Assembly: GCA_949825045.1 (NCBI GenBank)
Contig: OX463829.1
Span: 19,748,715 to 19,812,714 of the forward strand
Length of the DNA stretch: 64,000 nt
Direction of reading: 5' to 3'
DNA from: Argyresthia goedartella
Taxonomy: Eukaryota > Arthropoda > Insecta > Lepidoptera > Argyresthiidae
Shown: one piece after another, positions 32,120-42,935 of the stretch
How positions within the stretch are numbered: position 1 is the first letter of the stretch
Layout: every line of letters begins with the position of its first letter
The notes under the pieces: generated by a model
What the model was told of the DNA's origin: nothing
Seen by the model: the letters and a program-made list of their open reading frames with translations, nothing else
The model's database searches: none
Program-made: the position numbers and the translations under genes

Positions 32120-32516
32120 ATTATAATATATATATACATCAAAACTAAGGAATTGACATCCTGAAATCCAACAGCTTGCTCTCTTCTGTTCAGTCAAAAG
32201 TACATCAAATACAAAATGTGTTACTCACATGCCAAACATGTTTGCTATGCTATGCAAAATACAACTTAATTGATACGAGATAAGGTCTGTTTTAATATAA
32301 AATTGTGTCGGCTATAGCCGTCATGGCGCCAGTGGCACGACTTTCAGTTGTCGGCCAGTTCCGACTGGGGCGGTCACAAGGTTAATTAGATTAGTTGCGT
32401 GCACGCAACTCCTATGGAATCTGTCTGAACGACTTTGAAGTGTGTCTATTAAAAACAAAAATATATTGTCAGCTTTTCCATTTCTAAATGACCTAATTGC
32501 ATGCCACAAAACAAAT
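32120..32516. other. No gene recognised
   Basis: A GC-richer patch at 32310-32375 contains a minus ORF (32321-32551, 76 codons) with no motif I can assign. Confidence 0.3.
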
Positions 32517-32890
32517 AATAGTAGTTTATGTGACTGATATATAGAGGGCATTAAAACTCGAGAGTGGGTTTATGAAGCGAGACGAAGGCGAGTTTCATAA
32601 CAATATTGCTCGATAGTTTTAATGCCTAATTATGTACTGTTACATACACTAGTTTATCTAAACACATATCATAAGCCCTCTTTGATGTGTTCAGTAACCG
32701 CATGTTCGACCGGAATGGTGGCATTGATAATTGCTCTGCACTTGTTTAGCTTGTTCAGCAGTACCAACTTCACAGACAAACTAGGGGCGGCACGCAGGCG
32801 GGCGTCGGCGTTCGAAATTTTAAGTCTCGGTGTTTTCCAATCGAAGCCCTTTCAAAAAACCGTCAGTCGGCGAGAAGAGCGATAAAGTGA
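32517..32890 (-). repeat. Inverted single copy of the 743-bp tandem-array unit
   Basis: Reverse complement of part of the 39694-41410 array. Shared blocks are AGTTTTAATGCCTAATTATG, TTACATACACTAGTTTATCT, and the GC-rich core AACTTCACAGACAAACTAGG followed by GCGGCACGCAGGCGGGCGTC. The copy ends just after the GC-rich core. Confidence 0.65.
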
Positions 32891-33249
32891 GCAATTAACA
32901 CAGACAATACAATAGCCACTTGTATTGAGAGTCTTTGTGGAACTGAATTTTATATTCGCAGTCGCCATTGTATTAAGTTCATTGCGTCCTTAAGTTCTCC
33001 TTACTTGCGTGTGCTTAGAGCTAGTCAACCGTGCGATAATGTCATACAAAGGATATTGTCGTAATATAGAGGCACAATAATAAAAAATATATATTGTTTA
33101 TCAATATTTAATACTTTTCCCTTAAAACGGCAAGGAATACCAAAAAAATAAACGTCTACCAAAAAGGAAAGGCAACAAATATAATGATCACCGAAATATT
33201 TTTTCCTACCCAAAATGGATAAATGAACACCAAAAGTTGCAAAAAATAT
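32891..33249. other. No gene recognised
   Basis: AT-rich sequence without recognisable coding or repeat features. Confidence 0.35.
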
Positions 33250-33350
33250 CAGGGCAAAATACTGCGGTAGCTTAGGTGAAGGGTGAAAGGAGTGAGTGAA
33301 GCGAAGCCCCCTTTATCCTTCGTGTTAGGTTGAACATGTAAGAACAACAA
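33250..33350. repeat. Repeat R33 (ATACTGCGGTAGCTTAGGTG)
   Basis: The ~100 bp from ATCAGGGCAAAATACTGCGG through GCGAAGCCCCCTTTATCCTT to TTCGTGTTAGGTTGAACATG is repeated at 38722-38825. A shortened form lies inside MITE M1 (21680-21760). Non-coding. Confidence 0.6.
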
Positions 33351-33859
33351 AAAATACTTAACCGAATTAGGTGCTTTATGTCACTTTCTGTCAGCACATA
33401 CTTTATTTGACTTCTTAAACTTAAATTAATGGGTAATCTATTAGTATAAAATGAGGTGTAAAATTTTGGTGAACATTTACCTAATTTGGGGTGAAAATGT
33501 ATTTTTGGGAAAATGTATTTGTTAAACAGTAACATAAATAATAATAAGTATACTGGCAAACACAAGCATTTTACGATAACATTATATATTTTTTTTTAAG
33601 AAAGAAAACAAATGAACGGTAGAAGTTAAGATTGTTAGACAATATGCTCCAGAAGACCTCAAGGAATTCAAGAAGGATAAGTGTAGTTGACAAGTCAATA
33701 TACAAGTGGAATTATTATAAAAACAATTAAACCGACTGCATTTTCAATCTTTCAGTTTCTTTTTTATTTATGAAACCCTTTATCTTGAAACCCCACTATG
33801 ATAGGGTTAAAAAAATAAAGACATAATGTCGCAGAAAATTTGCAATTATATTTTTTTAT
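33351..33859. other. No gene recognised
   Basis: AT-rich. The 97-codon minus ORF at 33272-33565 begins inside repeat R33 and is probably fortuitous. Confidence 0.35.
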
Positions 33860-34296
33860 TTTGATATTCTAATTCAAATCATTTATTGCTGTCACATTAC
33901 ATTAAAAAAGGTGGTACAGGCAGGATACAGGTATACATGTGACGCCTCGTAGAGGCGTTGCAATTTTGAGAGATACAGGTTTTACTTAATATTACATAAT
34001 TAATTACTTATTTCTATTACATTTAAAATGTTCATGTTAACTTGAACTTTAATAAATATTTATATTCCAACGACAATAGAATTCAAAATTAAAAAGTAAC
34101 ATCTACATTAATCTATAACAGTTTATAACAAGTCCCTTATATTTAAATTAAATTAAATCAAACAAAATCAATGTTAAATTATATTACGGCATGCTCCTAA
34201 ATATTATTATTATTGTCTTGTCGATTTGTCATTATGTCATCTTATCGTCAAAAAAATCTTTTATATTGTAGTAGCTTTTGTGTATTAGGAATTTTT

Positions 34297-35640
34297 TTAA
34301 ATGTTTGTTAAATAGCGTAGCTCTATATTTTTTATACTATTTGGTATGTGGTTGTATATTTTTATAACCATGGAATGCGGCCCTGAGGATATTAATTTTA
34401 GTTTAGAGAATGGTACTTTTAATTTATGTAGGTTTCGGTCATTTCGTTTTATAGTATGTATTGGGGAGTACAGGTTGGGATGTTTTCTGACAAATTTGCA
34501 GGCTTCAAAAATGTAGATAGATGTAAGGGTTAATATTTCATGTTTCTCAAAAAATGGTTTACAAGACATCGTTTGGTCAATATTTACCAGTATTCTTAAA
34601 CATTTCTTCTGCAAAATGAAAATGTCATTTACATCGGTACAATTTCCCCACAAAACTATGCCATAAGATAGTCTTGAATGGGCGTATGCATAATATGCAG
34701 TTAAGGCAGTTTTAAAGTCTGTTACACGCTTCAAATGTCGGAGGGCATATATAAAGGACGACAGCTTATTTGTTAATTTTTGCATATACGGTTTCCAATT
34801 TATATGTGTGTCAAGGTCTATTCCTAGCAGCGTAGCAGAGGTTACAGTTTCTAATTTTTTATCTTTGTAATTGTATGTTATTTTTAGTGCAGTTTTTTGG
34901 TATGGTTTAAACTGGATTAACTTGGTTTTATTTAGGTTTAGTTGCAAATTATGACATTCTAGCCAATTTACAATTGTATTTAGTAGTGTATCTAATTTAG
35001 TTTGTAGTTCATTTGTGTTTGAGCAAGGTATTATAACCGAGATGTCATCAGCGAATAGTATACAGTGGTCGTCTATTATACTTGGAAGGTCGTTTATATA
35101 TATCAGAAATAATATACATCCTAAAACGCTACCTTGCGGGATAGAGCCTTTGGCAAGGATTTTGTCGGATCTAACGTGTTGGATTTGACAAGTCTCGAGG
35201 TTAGTATTTTCTATTTCTACAAATTGAACACGATTTTCAAGATATGATTTAAACCACTTATGCGCGACTCCTCTAATTCCAGTTTTATACAGTTTAGATA
35301 ACAGTGTTTTATGGCAGACTCTATCATACGCTTTACTCATATCGAGTAGTAGGCCCACGGCATATTTTTTGTTATTTAGAGCTTCAAGAATTTTTTGCAA
35401 ATATTTATATATCGCTAGGGTTGTGAAATGATTTTTTCTAAATCCATTTTGGCTTTTATCAAAGATGTTAAATTTTTCATAAAAGGAATAAATACGTTTA
35501 ACCATTACTGTTTCAAATATCTTTGTTGATGTTGGTAATAGTGAAATTGGTCGATAGTTGTTTGGGTCAGTAACATCTCCCTTTTTATGGATAGGTTTTA
35601 TTAGTGATATTTTAGGTCTGTCGGAAATATACCTTCAGAG
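34297..35640 (-). pseudogene. LINE ORF2, reverse transcriptase part
   Basis: The RT open frame 34297-35505 has GLLLDMSKAYDRVCH (motif A), GSIPQGSVLGCILFLIYIND (motif B) and LFADDISVI (motif C, FADD). The thumb/C-terminal blocks include YYAYAHSRLSYGIVLWGN and FILQKKCLRI. Upstream, PNNYRPISLLPTSTKIFE is readable between 35505 and 35640. The frame differs from the endonuclease, so at least one frameshift lies between ~35640 and ~35720. The C-terminus runs out of frame a few codons after 34297. Confidence 0.9.
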
Positions 35641-36046
35641 AAGGATTGATTTACAAGTTTAGTATACGGGGTTGTTAATTCATTTGCGCATCTTTTTAAC
35701 AAAAAAGGAGGGATTTCATCTATGCCACAAGATTTTTTATTCTTAAGTTTTTTATTACATTTAATATTTCCTTTTCATCTGTTGGATGTAGATAAAAGGT
35801 GTTTTCAATTATGTTGTCTTGGCTTGAATTGTTACGGAGACCAGGATTTTCGTCTGAGTTTCCTATTGATGCAAAAAAATTGTTAAATGAATTCGCCACC
35901 AATTTGGGGTCATGTATTATTGTATTGTTTATTTTGAGTTTTACGTTATTTTTAATTTTTTTGTGGTTTTTTATTTGTTTCTTCGTGGATTATTTGCCAC
36001 ATTGAACGAGATTTATTTTCTGAATTGTTAAATTTACTTATATTGT

Positions 36047-37099
36047 TTAGTTTTTTAGATTTATGAACGGCTTTTTTAATGTTGTACAGTACTTCTTGTA
36101 GTTGTTTTGTAAGATTTCATTTCTAATCTGTGATATTAGCATTTTTAGCAATATTTTATTTCTGCATGATATTTTTATTCCTGACGTTATATGTGTTTTC
36201 TTAGAATTAAATTTAATTTTTATTGGTTTTAATGGAATACACTTATTTAGGGCATTTTTTACAATTTCTTTGAAAATGTTATAGTTCTCATTTAGTTTTT
36301 TATTTAGTTTAAATTTGTGGTCCCAATTTATTGTAAGAAGTTCGTCTTTGAATTTATTTATGTTAGTTTCAGTGTATCTTCGTTTTAACATTGTGAGCTG
36401 TTTAGGTTGGTATGTAGTGAGAGGTGTGGAAAACAATATTCCTCTATGGTCTGAGAAGCCAAATTCGTCTATTACTACTTGAGTATCTATTTTGAAGTTA
36501 GTAAACAAAAGATCAAGGCATGTAGAGCTACTGGCTGTCACTCTCGTGGCGCCTTTAACTTTTTGGTGGAAGTTGTAAGTTAACATTAGGTTAGATAGTG
36601 TTCTTTTTGCTTTGTTATTTGTAAGGAAATTCACATTAAAATCGCCTCCAAAAATTACTTTCTTATTGTTGTCTTTTAATGCTAATAGTTTTAGGAGTTT
36701 TTCTAGGCATGTATAGAAAACTTCCACCTCTCTGTTACTATCTGGCCAATACAAATTTATAATTAATAAGTTAATTTCGGGTATTTCGATCGCGCATGTT
36801 TCAAAAATATATTCTAACGATTGTTATTTAATGTCAGTTCTTTCGATGTAATTTAGCGTAGATTTCACCAATATGCATACACCACCGCCTTCGTGCTGTT
36901 CTCGACAAAAGGACGAACCAGGTGTGTAGTTGTTAATATTTAGTAGCTTCAATTTTTCTTTATTCATCCAAGTCTCAGTTATGCATATGACGTTGATGTT
37001 AGGTTGTTCTTCTATCAGTGCTTCGAGGAGGTGGATCTTGTTATATACACTTTGCATGTTCTGGTAGAGTTGTTTGAGGTTTGTTTCGAAAAAAATCAT
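36047..37099 (-). pseudogene. LINE ORF2, apurinic-type endonuclease part
   Basis: Starts at 37099 with the endonuclease N-terminus (LYQNMQSVYNKIHLLEALI; VICITETWM, with the catalytic glutamate of TETW). A TAA at 36824-36826 interrupts it. The same frame then continues with INLYWPDSNREVEVFY, FGGDFNVNF (conserved D-x-N) and GFSDHRGILF (SDH motif). This domain nicks target DNA to prime reverse transcription. Apart from the single stop, all key motifs are present. The frame stops again at 36047, and LINE sequence continues downstream (for example the FNNFFASIG block, 35720-35902). Confidence 0.85.
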
Positions 37100-37799
37100 T
37101 TCTTGATGCGTTGTTAGTATTTGGCGTACGTTGTTTTGGGTGTGAAGGTGAGGTTAGTTGCTCTATATTTGAACTCTCGAAATCTTCTCGTGATTTTCGC
37201 AGGTTTTGTTTAGTAATTTCTTCGTTTGTTAATTCTTTCCCATTCAAAATCAGCTTATTATTTTGTATGACTGCATGGTGGCCATTTTTCCTTGCTGTAT
37301 TTAGTGCTTGTTTTAATTCCCTTCTTTCATGTAAGGCTGTTCTAGTTAGGTATTCAGTAACTTTTAATCCGGTTTCTCTGAAATATGTAGAGTTTTCCAT
37401 TATGTACTTTCTCATTCTTTTACTTATAAGCTCTATTTTTATTGGTCTGTTGTAGCCTTTTTTCCCTATATATGTTATTTCCTCTATATATCCCGCCAGG
37501 TTCACATTTAGCACTTCGTAGAATATATTTGTAATTCTGTCTATAACTTCCTCCTCTTTCTCCCAATAATTTTCTTGTAATCCATGTAATACTATTATCT
37601 TATCTGTGTCTTTGTTATAGTGTTCCATTGAGCTTAAGTTTTTTATTTCTTTTTGGAGTTTTTCATTTTCAGTTTGCAGTGTAGAGCATTTCTCTTCTAG
37701 TGATTTTACTTTCAGGTCTATTGTAGCGAGTAGTGATATACCCTGTGTCACTCTTACAGTTGAGAAGAATCTAATGACACCTCTCAAACTAAAATCCAT
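37041..37799 (-). CDS. LINE ORF1 protein (coiled coil plus RRM-like)
   Basis: A 252-codon nucleic-acid-binding chaperone-type ORF1. Residues ~28-55 form a heptad-rich coiled coil (LEEKCSTLQTENEKLQKEI). Residues ~65-190 look like the L1-type ORF1 RRM plus C-terminal region (KIIVLHGLQENYWEKEEEVI; RRELKQALNTARKNG). The C-terminus is polar. It overlaps the start of ORF2 by ~59 nt in another frame, a common layout that allows coupled translation. ATG is at 37797-37799. The frame is intact. Confidence 0.8.
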   Translation of the reverse strand: MDFSLRGVIRFFSTVRVTQGISLLATIDLKVKSLEEKCSTLQTENEKLQKEIKNLSSMEHYNKDTDKIIVLHGLQENYWEKEEEVIDRITNIFYEVLNVNLAGYIEEITYIGKKGYNRPIKIELISKRMRKYIMENSTYFRETGLKVTEYLTRTALHERRELKQALNTARKNGHHAVIQNNKLILNGKELTNEEITKQNLRKSREDFESSNIEQLTSPSHPKQRTPNTNNASRNDFFRNKPQTTLPEHAKCI

Positions 37800-37980
37800 G
37801 AAGCCGCGTAGGCTACAGAGCTTACTAAAGAAATAAACATTGTATATACATACACTCGAAAAACATAGCCCTCCTTCTGGCGCAGTCGAGTAAATACTCT
37901 AAAGCACTAAGCGTAGTTCCTGTGTGTGACGTCGCTATTTGTGACACCCACGACACAGGCTATCCTGGTGTGGGGCCAGG

Positions 37981-38219
37981 GGCCCATTTCCGGTACAGCA
38001 TGGCAGCTCCATGACAATTATATGACGATTACGGTCAACTTTAGATATCCAATATCTGGCGTTTCTAGACAATTATGGTAAAAATTCAGTAAATTGGTAA
38101 GCATAATAATTTACAATAAACAAAGGGATTACAAAATCGTCAGATATTGTATATCTAAAGTTGACCGTAATCGTCATGTAATTGTTATTGAGATGTCATT
38201 GTGTACCGGAATTAGGCCC
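37981..38219. mobile_element. Palindromic MITE with ~85-bp arms
   Basis: The left arm (GGCCCATTTCCGGTACAGCA...ATGACGATTACGGTCAACTT) is the reverse complement of the right arm (AAGTTGACCGTAATCGTCAT...GTACCGGAATTAGGCCC). Only ~70 bp of unique sequence lies between them. It sits just upstream of the full-length LINE's 5' end, next to a GTGACGTCGCTATTT motif shared with 8589. Confidence 0.7.
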
Positions 38220-38299
38220 AGAAGCAATGTATGTGCCTGTATGAAAATGTTTATGTTTAAAAGACGACACCCATATTTTAGAACAAACCCCTCATCGAT

Positions 38300-38690
38300 T
38301 ATGCTGATGTCTGCTGCGCCACTGGCTAAGGAAGAATTACTGAAAAAACTCGGGATTCGCTTTATATTTGGGCTGCGCAAATACGAGCTTGTATCACAGC
38401 ATCGCAAAGAGTTGCAGTGGCTGCCGGTCCTTGCTTGCTTGATAATATTATCACATCCTCAACTTCCTTTACAATATTTTACGGAATCCAAGCTATGCAA
38501 CCTTCTTACGAGAGCGTTTCCGATTTCTATCCTCCAGCACGCCTCGGAGAGCTCACTCAGATTCCATTCTCACGAGCTTACATCACGGTTTCAGACTACG
38601 GGCCTTTCGGTTGTGAGGGTTGTGGAATTCACTCCCTTAAACCATCGGGACACTCGATATATTTAAAAGTCGCGTGATGAACCATTATTT
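38300..38690 (+). pseudogene. RT C-terminal remnant of the 62-64 kb LINE family
   Basis: The frame begins LKKLGIRFIFGLRKYELVSQ, then HRKELQWLPV, matching LQNLGIRFVFGLRKYDHVSQ at 63640-63720. After a frameshift it continues with FLRERFRFLSSSTPR and an RLWNSLP-like block with stops. Only the last ~130 codons are present. The larger ORF at 38094 merely reads into it from the MITE. Confidence 0.75.
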
Positions 38691-38721
38691 TCTCTTGGGA
38701 AATATTAAACTGCACAGCAAA

Positions 38722-38825
38722 TATCAGGGCAAAATGCTGCGGTAGCTTAGGTGAAGAGTAAAGAGGTTGAGCGAAGCGAAGCCCCCTTTATCCTTCGTGT
38801 TAGGTTGAACACGCAAGAACAACAA
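38722..38825. repeat. Repeat R33, second copy
   Basis: ATCAGGGCAAAATGCTGCGG through GAGCGAAGCGAAGCCCCCTT to TTCGTGTTAGGTTGAACACG. Same orientation as 33250-33350. Confidence 0.6.
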
Positions 38826-38936
38826 AAAGTACTTAAAACATAAACTTGAGTACATATAACATATTTAAAACAGAAAAAGTGTTTTTGCAGATCCTTTTTT
38901 GCCGTGCAAATCAGTATTTTTGATGTGCGATGAAAT

Positions 38937-39000
38937 ATACATACAGTTACTACCTATAACTCTAAATCTATTTAGAGTTATAGGTAGTAACTGTATGTAT
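38937..39000. repeat. Perfect 31-bp hairpin
   Basis: Arm ATACATACAGTTACTACCTA-TAACTCTAAAT (38937-38967) and its exact complement (38970-39000) are separated by only CT. As DNA it could extrude as a cruciform; as RNA it would form a perfect 31-bp stem. Confidence 0.9.
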
Positions 39001-39130
39001 TTATTAGTAAGTTTCTAGTGGTATTTATGTTTAGCGTGTATTGTATGTATATTATATAATATTTATGTAGGCACTCGTATATTTATTTTTCAACACACTT
39101 GCTCGTAAAGTGACCCTCATGAGGTTTGTG

Positions 39131-39182
39131 TTACCACACTTGTACTTGTACGGTAATAAACATTACCGTACAAGTGTGGTAA
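39131..39182. repeat. 20-bp hairpin with a 6-nt duplication in one arm
   Basis: Right arm TTACCGTACAAGTGTGGTAA (39163-39182). The left arm (39131-39156) is its complement except that TTGTAC is present twice. The loop is TAAACA. Confidence 0.8.
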
Positions 39183-39693
39183 TGGATATAGTTTTAAATT
39201 TATCAACTATGGACAAGTAATGACAGCAAGGAGTTTTTATGCTGGAAAAATATTACTTTAATTGACTTTAATTATTAATTAATACATGTTATTGTCACAA
39301 TAAGATGATTAAACATTTATTTGCATCAAATCAAATTACAAGCAAACTAAGAAAACCGAGATGTATTTCGTTCACTTTGATACAATTTTATATTTTGCTG
39401 TTTGTTTGGCTTTTGCATTGCCTCTGGTCATTGCACTCAGAGTCAACGAGCGAAAACATAAAAAAAAGTGCGCGCCATTTTCATCCAGCTTTCAACAAAT
39501 AAAACTTTTCATTCAATGTTTTTATTGTGAAAATGTCGAGTGCTTACCTGTATCTTACCTGCCTGTTTTTTATTTTCTTCGCAAATTTGTTGAAAAACTT
39601 TGTATGAGACTCGTGAGCAATTGATAATAACATACTCGCTTCTTTACTGCGCTCGCCTGCGTTGAGCTGCGGCTCGAGCTGGTAAACCAACCC
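39183..39693. other. No gene recognised
   Basis: Two overlapping plus-strand ORFs (39305-39502 and 39361-39624) have no family resemblance. The end of the stretch (39640-39690) may already belong to a diverged unit of the following tandem array. Confidence 0.35.
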
Positions 39694-41410
39694 CGTATGT
39701 TATATGACCAACTTTGCTCTCTCGTTTCATAATGTACTATTTCAACATACTTGCTTCTAAGGTGCTTTATCTACACACGTATCATAAACCCTCTTTACTG
39801 CGTCCAAAAACCGCACGTTACGATCAGCATAATGTTAAACTACTTTCTTATCTGAATATTGAACATTATGACCATAATGTGTAAATTTTCTACATATTAT
39901 GACATTAAAATTTCGAACACCGACGCCCGCCTGCGTGCCGCCCCTACTTTGTCTGTGAAGTTGGTACTACAGAACAAGCTAAACAACTGCAGAGCCACAA
40001 TGCCGGTCAAACATGCGGTTCCTGAACACATCAAAGAGAGCTTATGATAGTGTGTAGATAAACTAGTGTATGTAACTATACATAATTAGGCATTAAAACT
40101 CTCGAGTGATATTATTATGATTCACTCTCGAGTATTAATGCGCTCCATTATGTAGCAGTCACATAAACTACTAATTTCAACATACTTGGTTGTAAGGTGT
40201 TTTTTGCAAACGCATTTAGGTTCATAATTGAGCATACTATGCTTTTTACTTTAAATTACCGCATATTGCTTTTACTCGACATTTTTTCACTCTCCGTTAA
40301 AAGTTTTTATAGCCTACAAACAATCAATATTTTTGTGATTAAATAATCTATTTTAGGTTAAGTACATATTATTATAAATCAGTCATCTAATGTGTATCGT
40401 TATTTCATCAAATTAAAATTTTTACTCTTATCACCTCGTATGTTATATGACCAACTTTGCTCTCTCGTTTAATAATGTACTATTTCAACATACTTGCTTG
40501 TAAGGTGTTTTATCTACACACGTATCATAAACCCTCTTTACTGCGTCCAAAAACCGCACGTTACGATCAGCATAATGTTAAACTACTTTCTTATCTGAAT
40601 ATTGAACATTATGACCATAATGTGGAAATTTTCTACATATTATGACATTAAAATTTCGAACACCGACGCCCGCCTGCGTGCCGCCCCTACTTTGTCTGTG
40701 AAGTTGGTACTACAGAACAAGCTGAACAACTGCAGAGCCACAATTCCGGTCAAACATGCGGTTCCTGAACACATCAAAGAGAGCTTATGATAGTGTGTAG
40801 ATAAACTAGTGTATGTAACTATACATAATTAGGCATTAAAACTCTCGAGTGATATTATTATGATTCACTCTCGAGTATTAATGCGCTCCATTATGTAGCA
40901 GTCACATAAACTACTAATTTCAACATACTTGGTTGTAAGGTGTTTTTTGCAAACGCATTTAGGTTCATAATTGAGCATACTACGCTTTTTACTTTAAATT
41001 ACCGCATATTGCTTTTACTCGACATTTTTTCACTCTCCGTTAAAAGTTTTTCGAACGAAAGTTTTTAAAACTCTCGAGTGATATTATTATGAAACTCGCC
41101 TTCGGCTCGTTTCATAAACCCACTCTCGAGTATTAATGCCCTCCATTATGTAGCAGTCACATAAACTACTATTTTTCGAACGCATTTAGGTTCATAATTG
41201 AGCATACTACGCTTTTTACTTGAAATTACCGCATAGTGCTTTTTACTCGACATTTTTTCAATCTCCGTTAATAGTTTTTATAGCCTACAATCAATATTTT
41301 TGCGAATAAATAATCAATGTTAGGCTAAGTACATATTATTATAAATCAGTCATCTAATTTGTATCATTATTTCATCAAATTACATTTTTTCACTCTTATC
41401 ATCTATTTAG
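39694..41410 (+). repeat. Tandem array of a ~743-bp unit (about 2.5 copies)
   Basis: Unit 1 is 39694-40436, starting CGTATGTTATATGACCAACT. Unit 2 starts at 40437 with the same words and stays nearly identical to ~41051 (offset 743). A partial third unit (41066-41410) matches the unit's second half (~40100-40436), with a small rearrangement at the junction. Each unit has a GC-rich core (GACGCCCGCCTGCGTGCCGC) and a stem ACTCTCGAGTG...CACTCTCGAGT. The matching 62-codon ORFs at 39859 and 40602 are a by-product of the duplication. A lone inverted copy is at 32517. Confidence 0.85.
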
Positions 41411-42796
41411 CGGTTTTGCCAGTGCCTTTATTGAGCCATCAATATTCTAGGATTTAGCAGCAGCCTAAATAACTACATTGACAAACAGTTGCAAAAAGGT
41501 TGCTGTAGTTTCTAAAAAGAGTTGTTTCACAAGCATTCGGAACGTTCGCGTCGCCGCGCGCCGCTGAATGCCCGCAACGAACAAATGTCGCGCAGAGGGA
41601 TACAATTCTCTCTTTTTGCATTTTAATTTTACGAATGCATGAATAAAATTATTTCAAATAATCTACTCGACACAGTGTCCATGGCGCTGTGTTTTATTTA
41701 CAACGGCGCCATCATTGTCGTATTTTGTTTATCTCATCTCTTGTTTGTTGCCTACTGGGATTTTATTGCCAGTGGCGCTTTCCCACTTTGTGTGCGTCCG
41801 TCCACATGAAGTCCACACCGCGCACCGGTTTGCTAATGAATGTGTGGTGTGCGGCGAGTGATTGACGCTAAATTCGCCTCATACACTCCTAACCGGAAAC
41901 CAACAAGAACAACTGGAGAAACTCCCTGCAGGAGGACAATTTTAAAAACTTCAACTTAGATGTATTCTTGAAATTAAGTCGTTAGTTAATGAACAAAAAA
42001 TCATACACAACATCTCGTAAATTAGGTAGGTTTATTTTTTACACAATTTTTTCTTCGGTTATCTCTTCCCAACGCTGCTATCCATAGCCTTAAATTACCA
42101 AGTGACTCATCATTTGTTATCGTTAGTATAATTCAGCATTTCGCTTTGCATAAATTGCTCAGGAGTATGAATAACAGCTTTATGAGCAGCATTCGCCTGA
42201 AATGTGTATCAAATTAAAATAGAGCGAAATTCCCGACTACGCGGACTTGGGCCCGGCGCGACGTGTAGGTACCATGTGGCTGTAGGTGTAGGTGTGACCT
42301 CGTTTGCGAAGCTTTGTTCAAGTACAAAAGTAAACAATGCTGCTGTGTTACTGTGCTGAAATATTAAACGGCTATTGGGATGTAAACTTTAGTCGGCTAC
42401 TGAGAATTACTTGTCCTTCCGAGCTGACTTATTTTCGAAGTAGACTCTTGTCTTTGACCACTAGCGGAGTCTAGACGATTTGTATACTCTACTATCTACT
42501 TGTATGGCAAGAAGTGCATATTTTCGGACATCGAATCACTTAGAAGTAATTCTTTGTATGTGTCTCTTTAGATTATAATTGCTTGGTAAATGTTCTTGTA
42601 TTTGCTAAACTCAATTATAGTTAAAGGATCTACAAAGCCAAGTTCATATTTTAGGCCTGGAAGTAATGAAATGCTAGAATCTAAATGTTTTCTGTCAGGG
42701 TGTCCTGGTTCCACATATTACTGTGACTGCTTTCGACAAGAGAGCATTGTAATAGTACCTATAAGAAGTTTGCAATGGAACGGAATGTAAATGCAC
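41411..42796. other. No gene recognised; mixed-composition DNA
   Basis: More GC-balanced than its surroundings at 41530-41930 and 42230-42320 (TTGGGCCCGGCGCGACGTGT; repeated GTAGGTGTAGGTGT). It could include host UTR or regulatory sequence, but I find no ORF or splice pattern to support a gene. Confidence 0.3.
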
Positions 42797-42935
42797 GAAT
42801 TGACCCCTGTGGTGTAACTTTAGTTAGTACGCACAAGTTTCCAATTAGTAAAATCTTATAATCGGCTTATAAGATGTTACTAATTGGAATCTTGTGCGAC
42901 GTACCTAACTAAAGTTACCCCACATCGGTCAATTC
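42797..42935. mobile_element. Near-palindromic 139-bp MITE
   Basis: The left arm GAATTGACCCCTGTGGTGTA-ACTTTAGTTAG... is mirrored by the right arm ...CTAACTAAAGTTACCCCACA-TCGGTCAATTC. The arms are ~65 bp with a few mismatches and a ~6-nt centre around ATCGGC. No coding capacity. Confidence 0.75.

Larger units (their letters stand above)
33860..37900 (-). mobile_element. Nearly full-length Jockey-like LINE
   Basis: A ~4-kb non-LTR retrotransposon on the minus strand. 5' leader with CTCGAAAAACATAGCCCTCC (as it appears on the plus strand), ORF1, overlapping ORF2 (endonuclease, then reverse transcriptase), and a 3' UTR with AATAAA (complement at 33882-33887) close to its end. It is the most complete LINE in the window. 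ORF2 has an in-frame TAA at 36824-36826, another stop near 36047 and at least one frameshift before the RT, so it is inactive but not very old. Confidence 0.9.

Noticed and set aside
39361..39624. 87-codon ORF with a hydrophobic N-terminus as a small secreted or membrane protein
   Set aside because: It overlaps another ORF in a different frame and shows no family match or supporting splice sites.
39859..40790. Two near-identical 62-codon ORFs as a duplicated gene
   Set aside because: They are part of the 743-bp tandem unit. The diverged copy at 32517 does not keep the frame.
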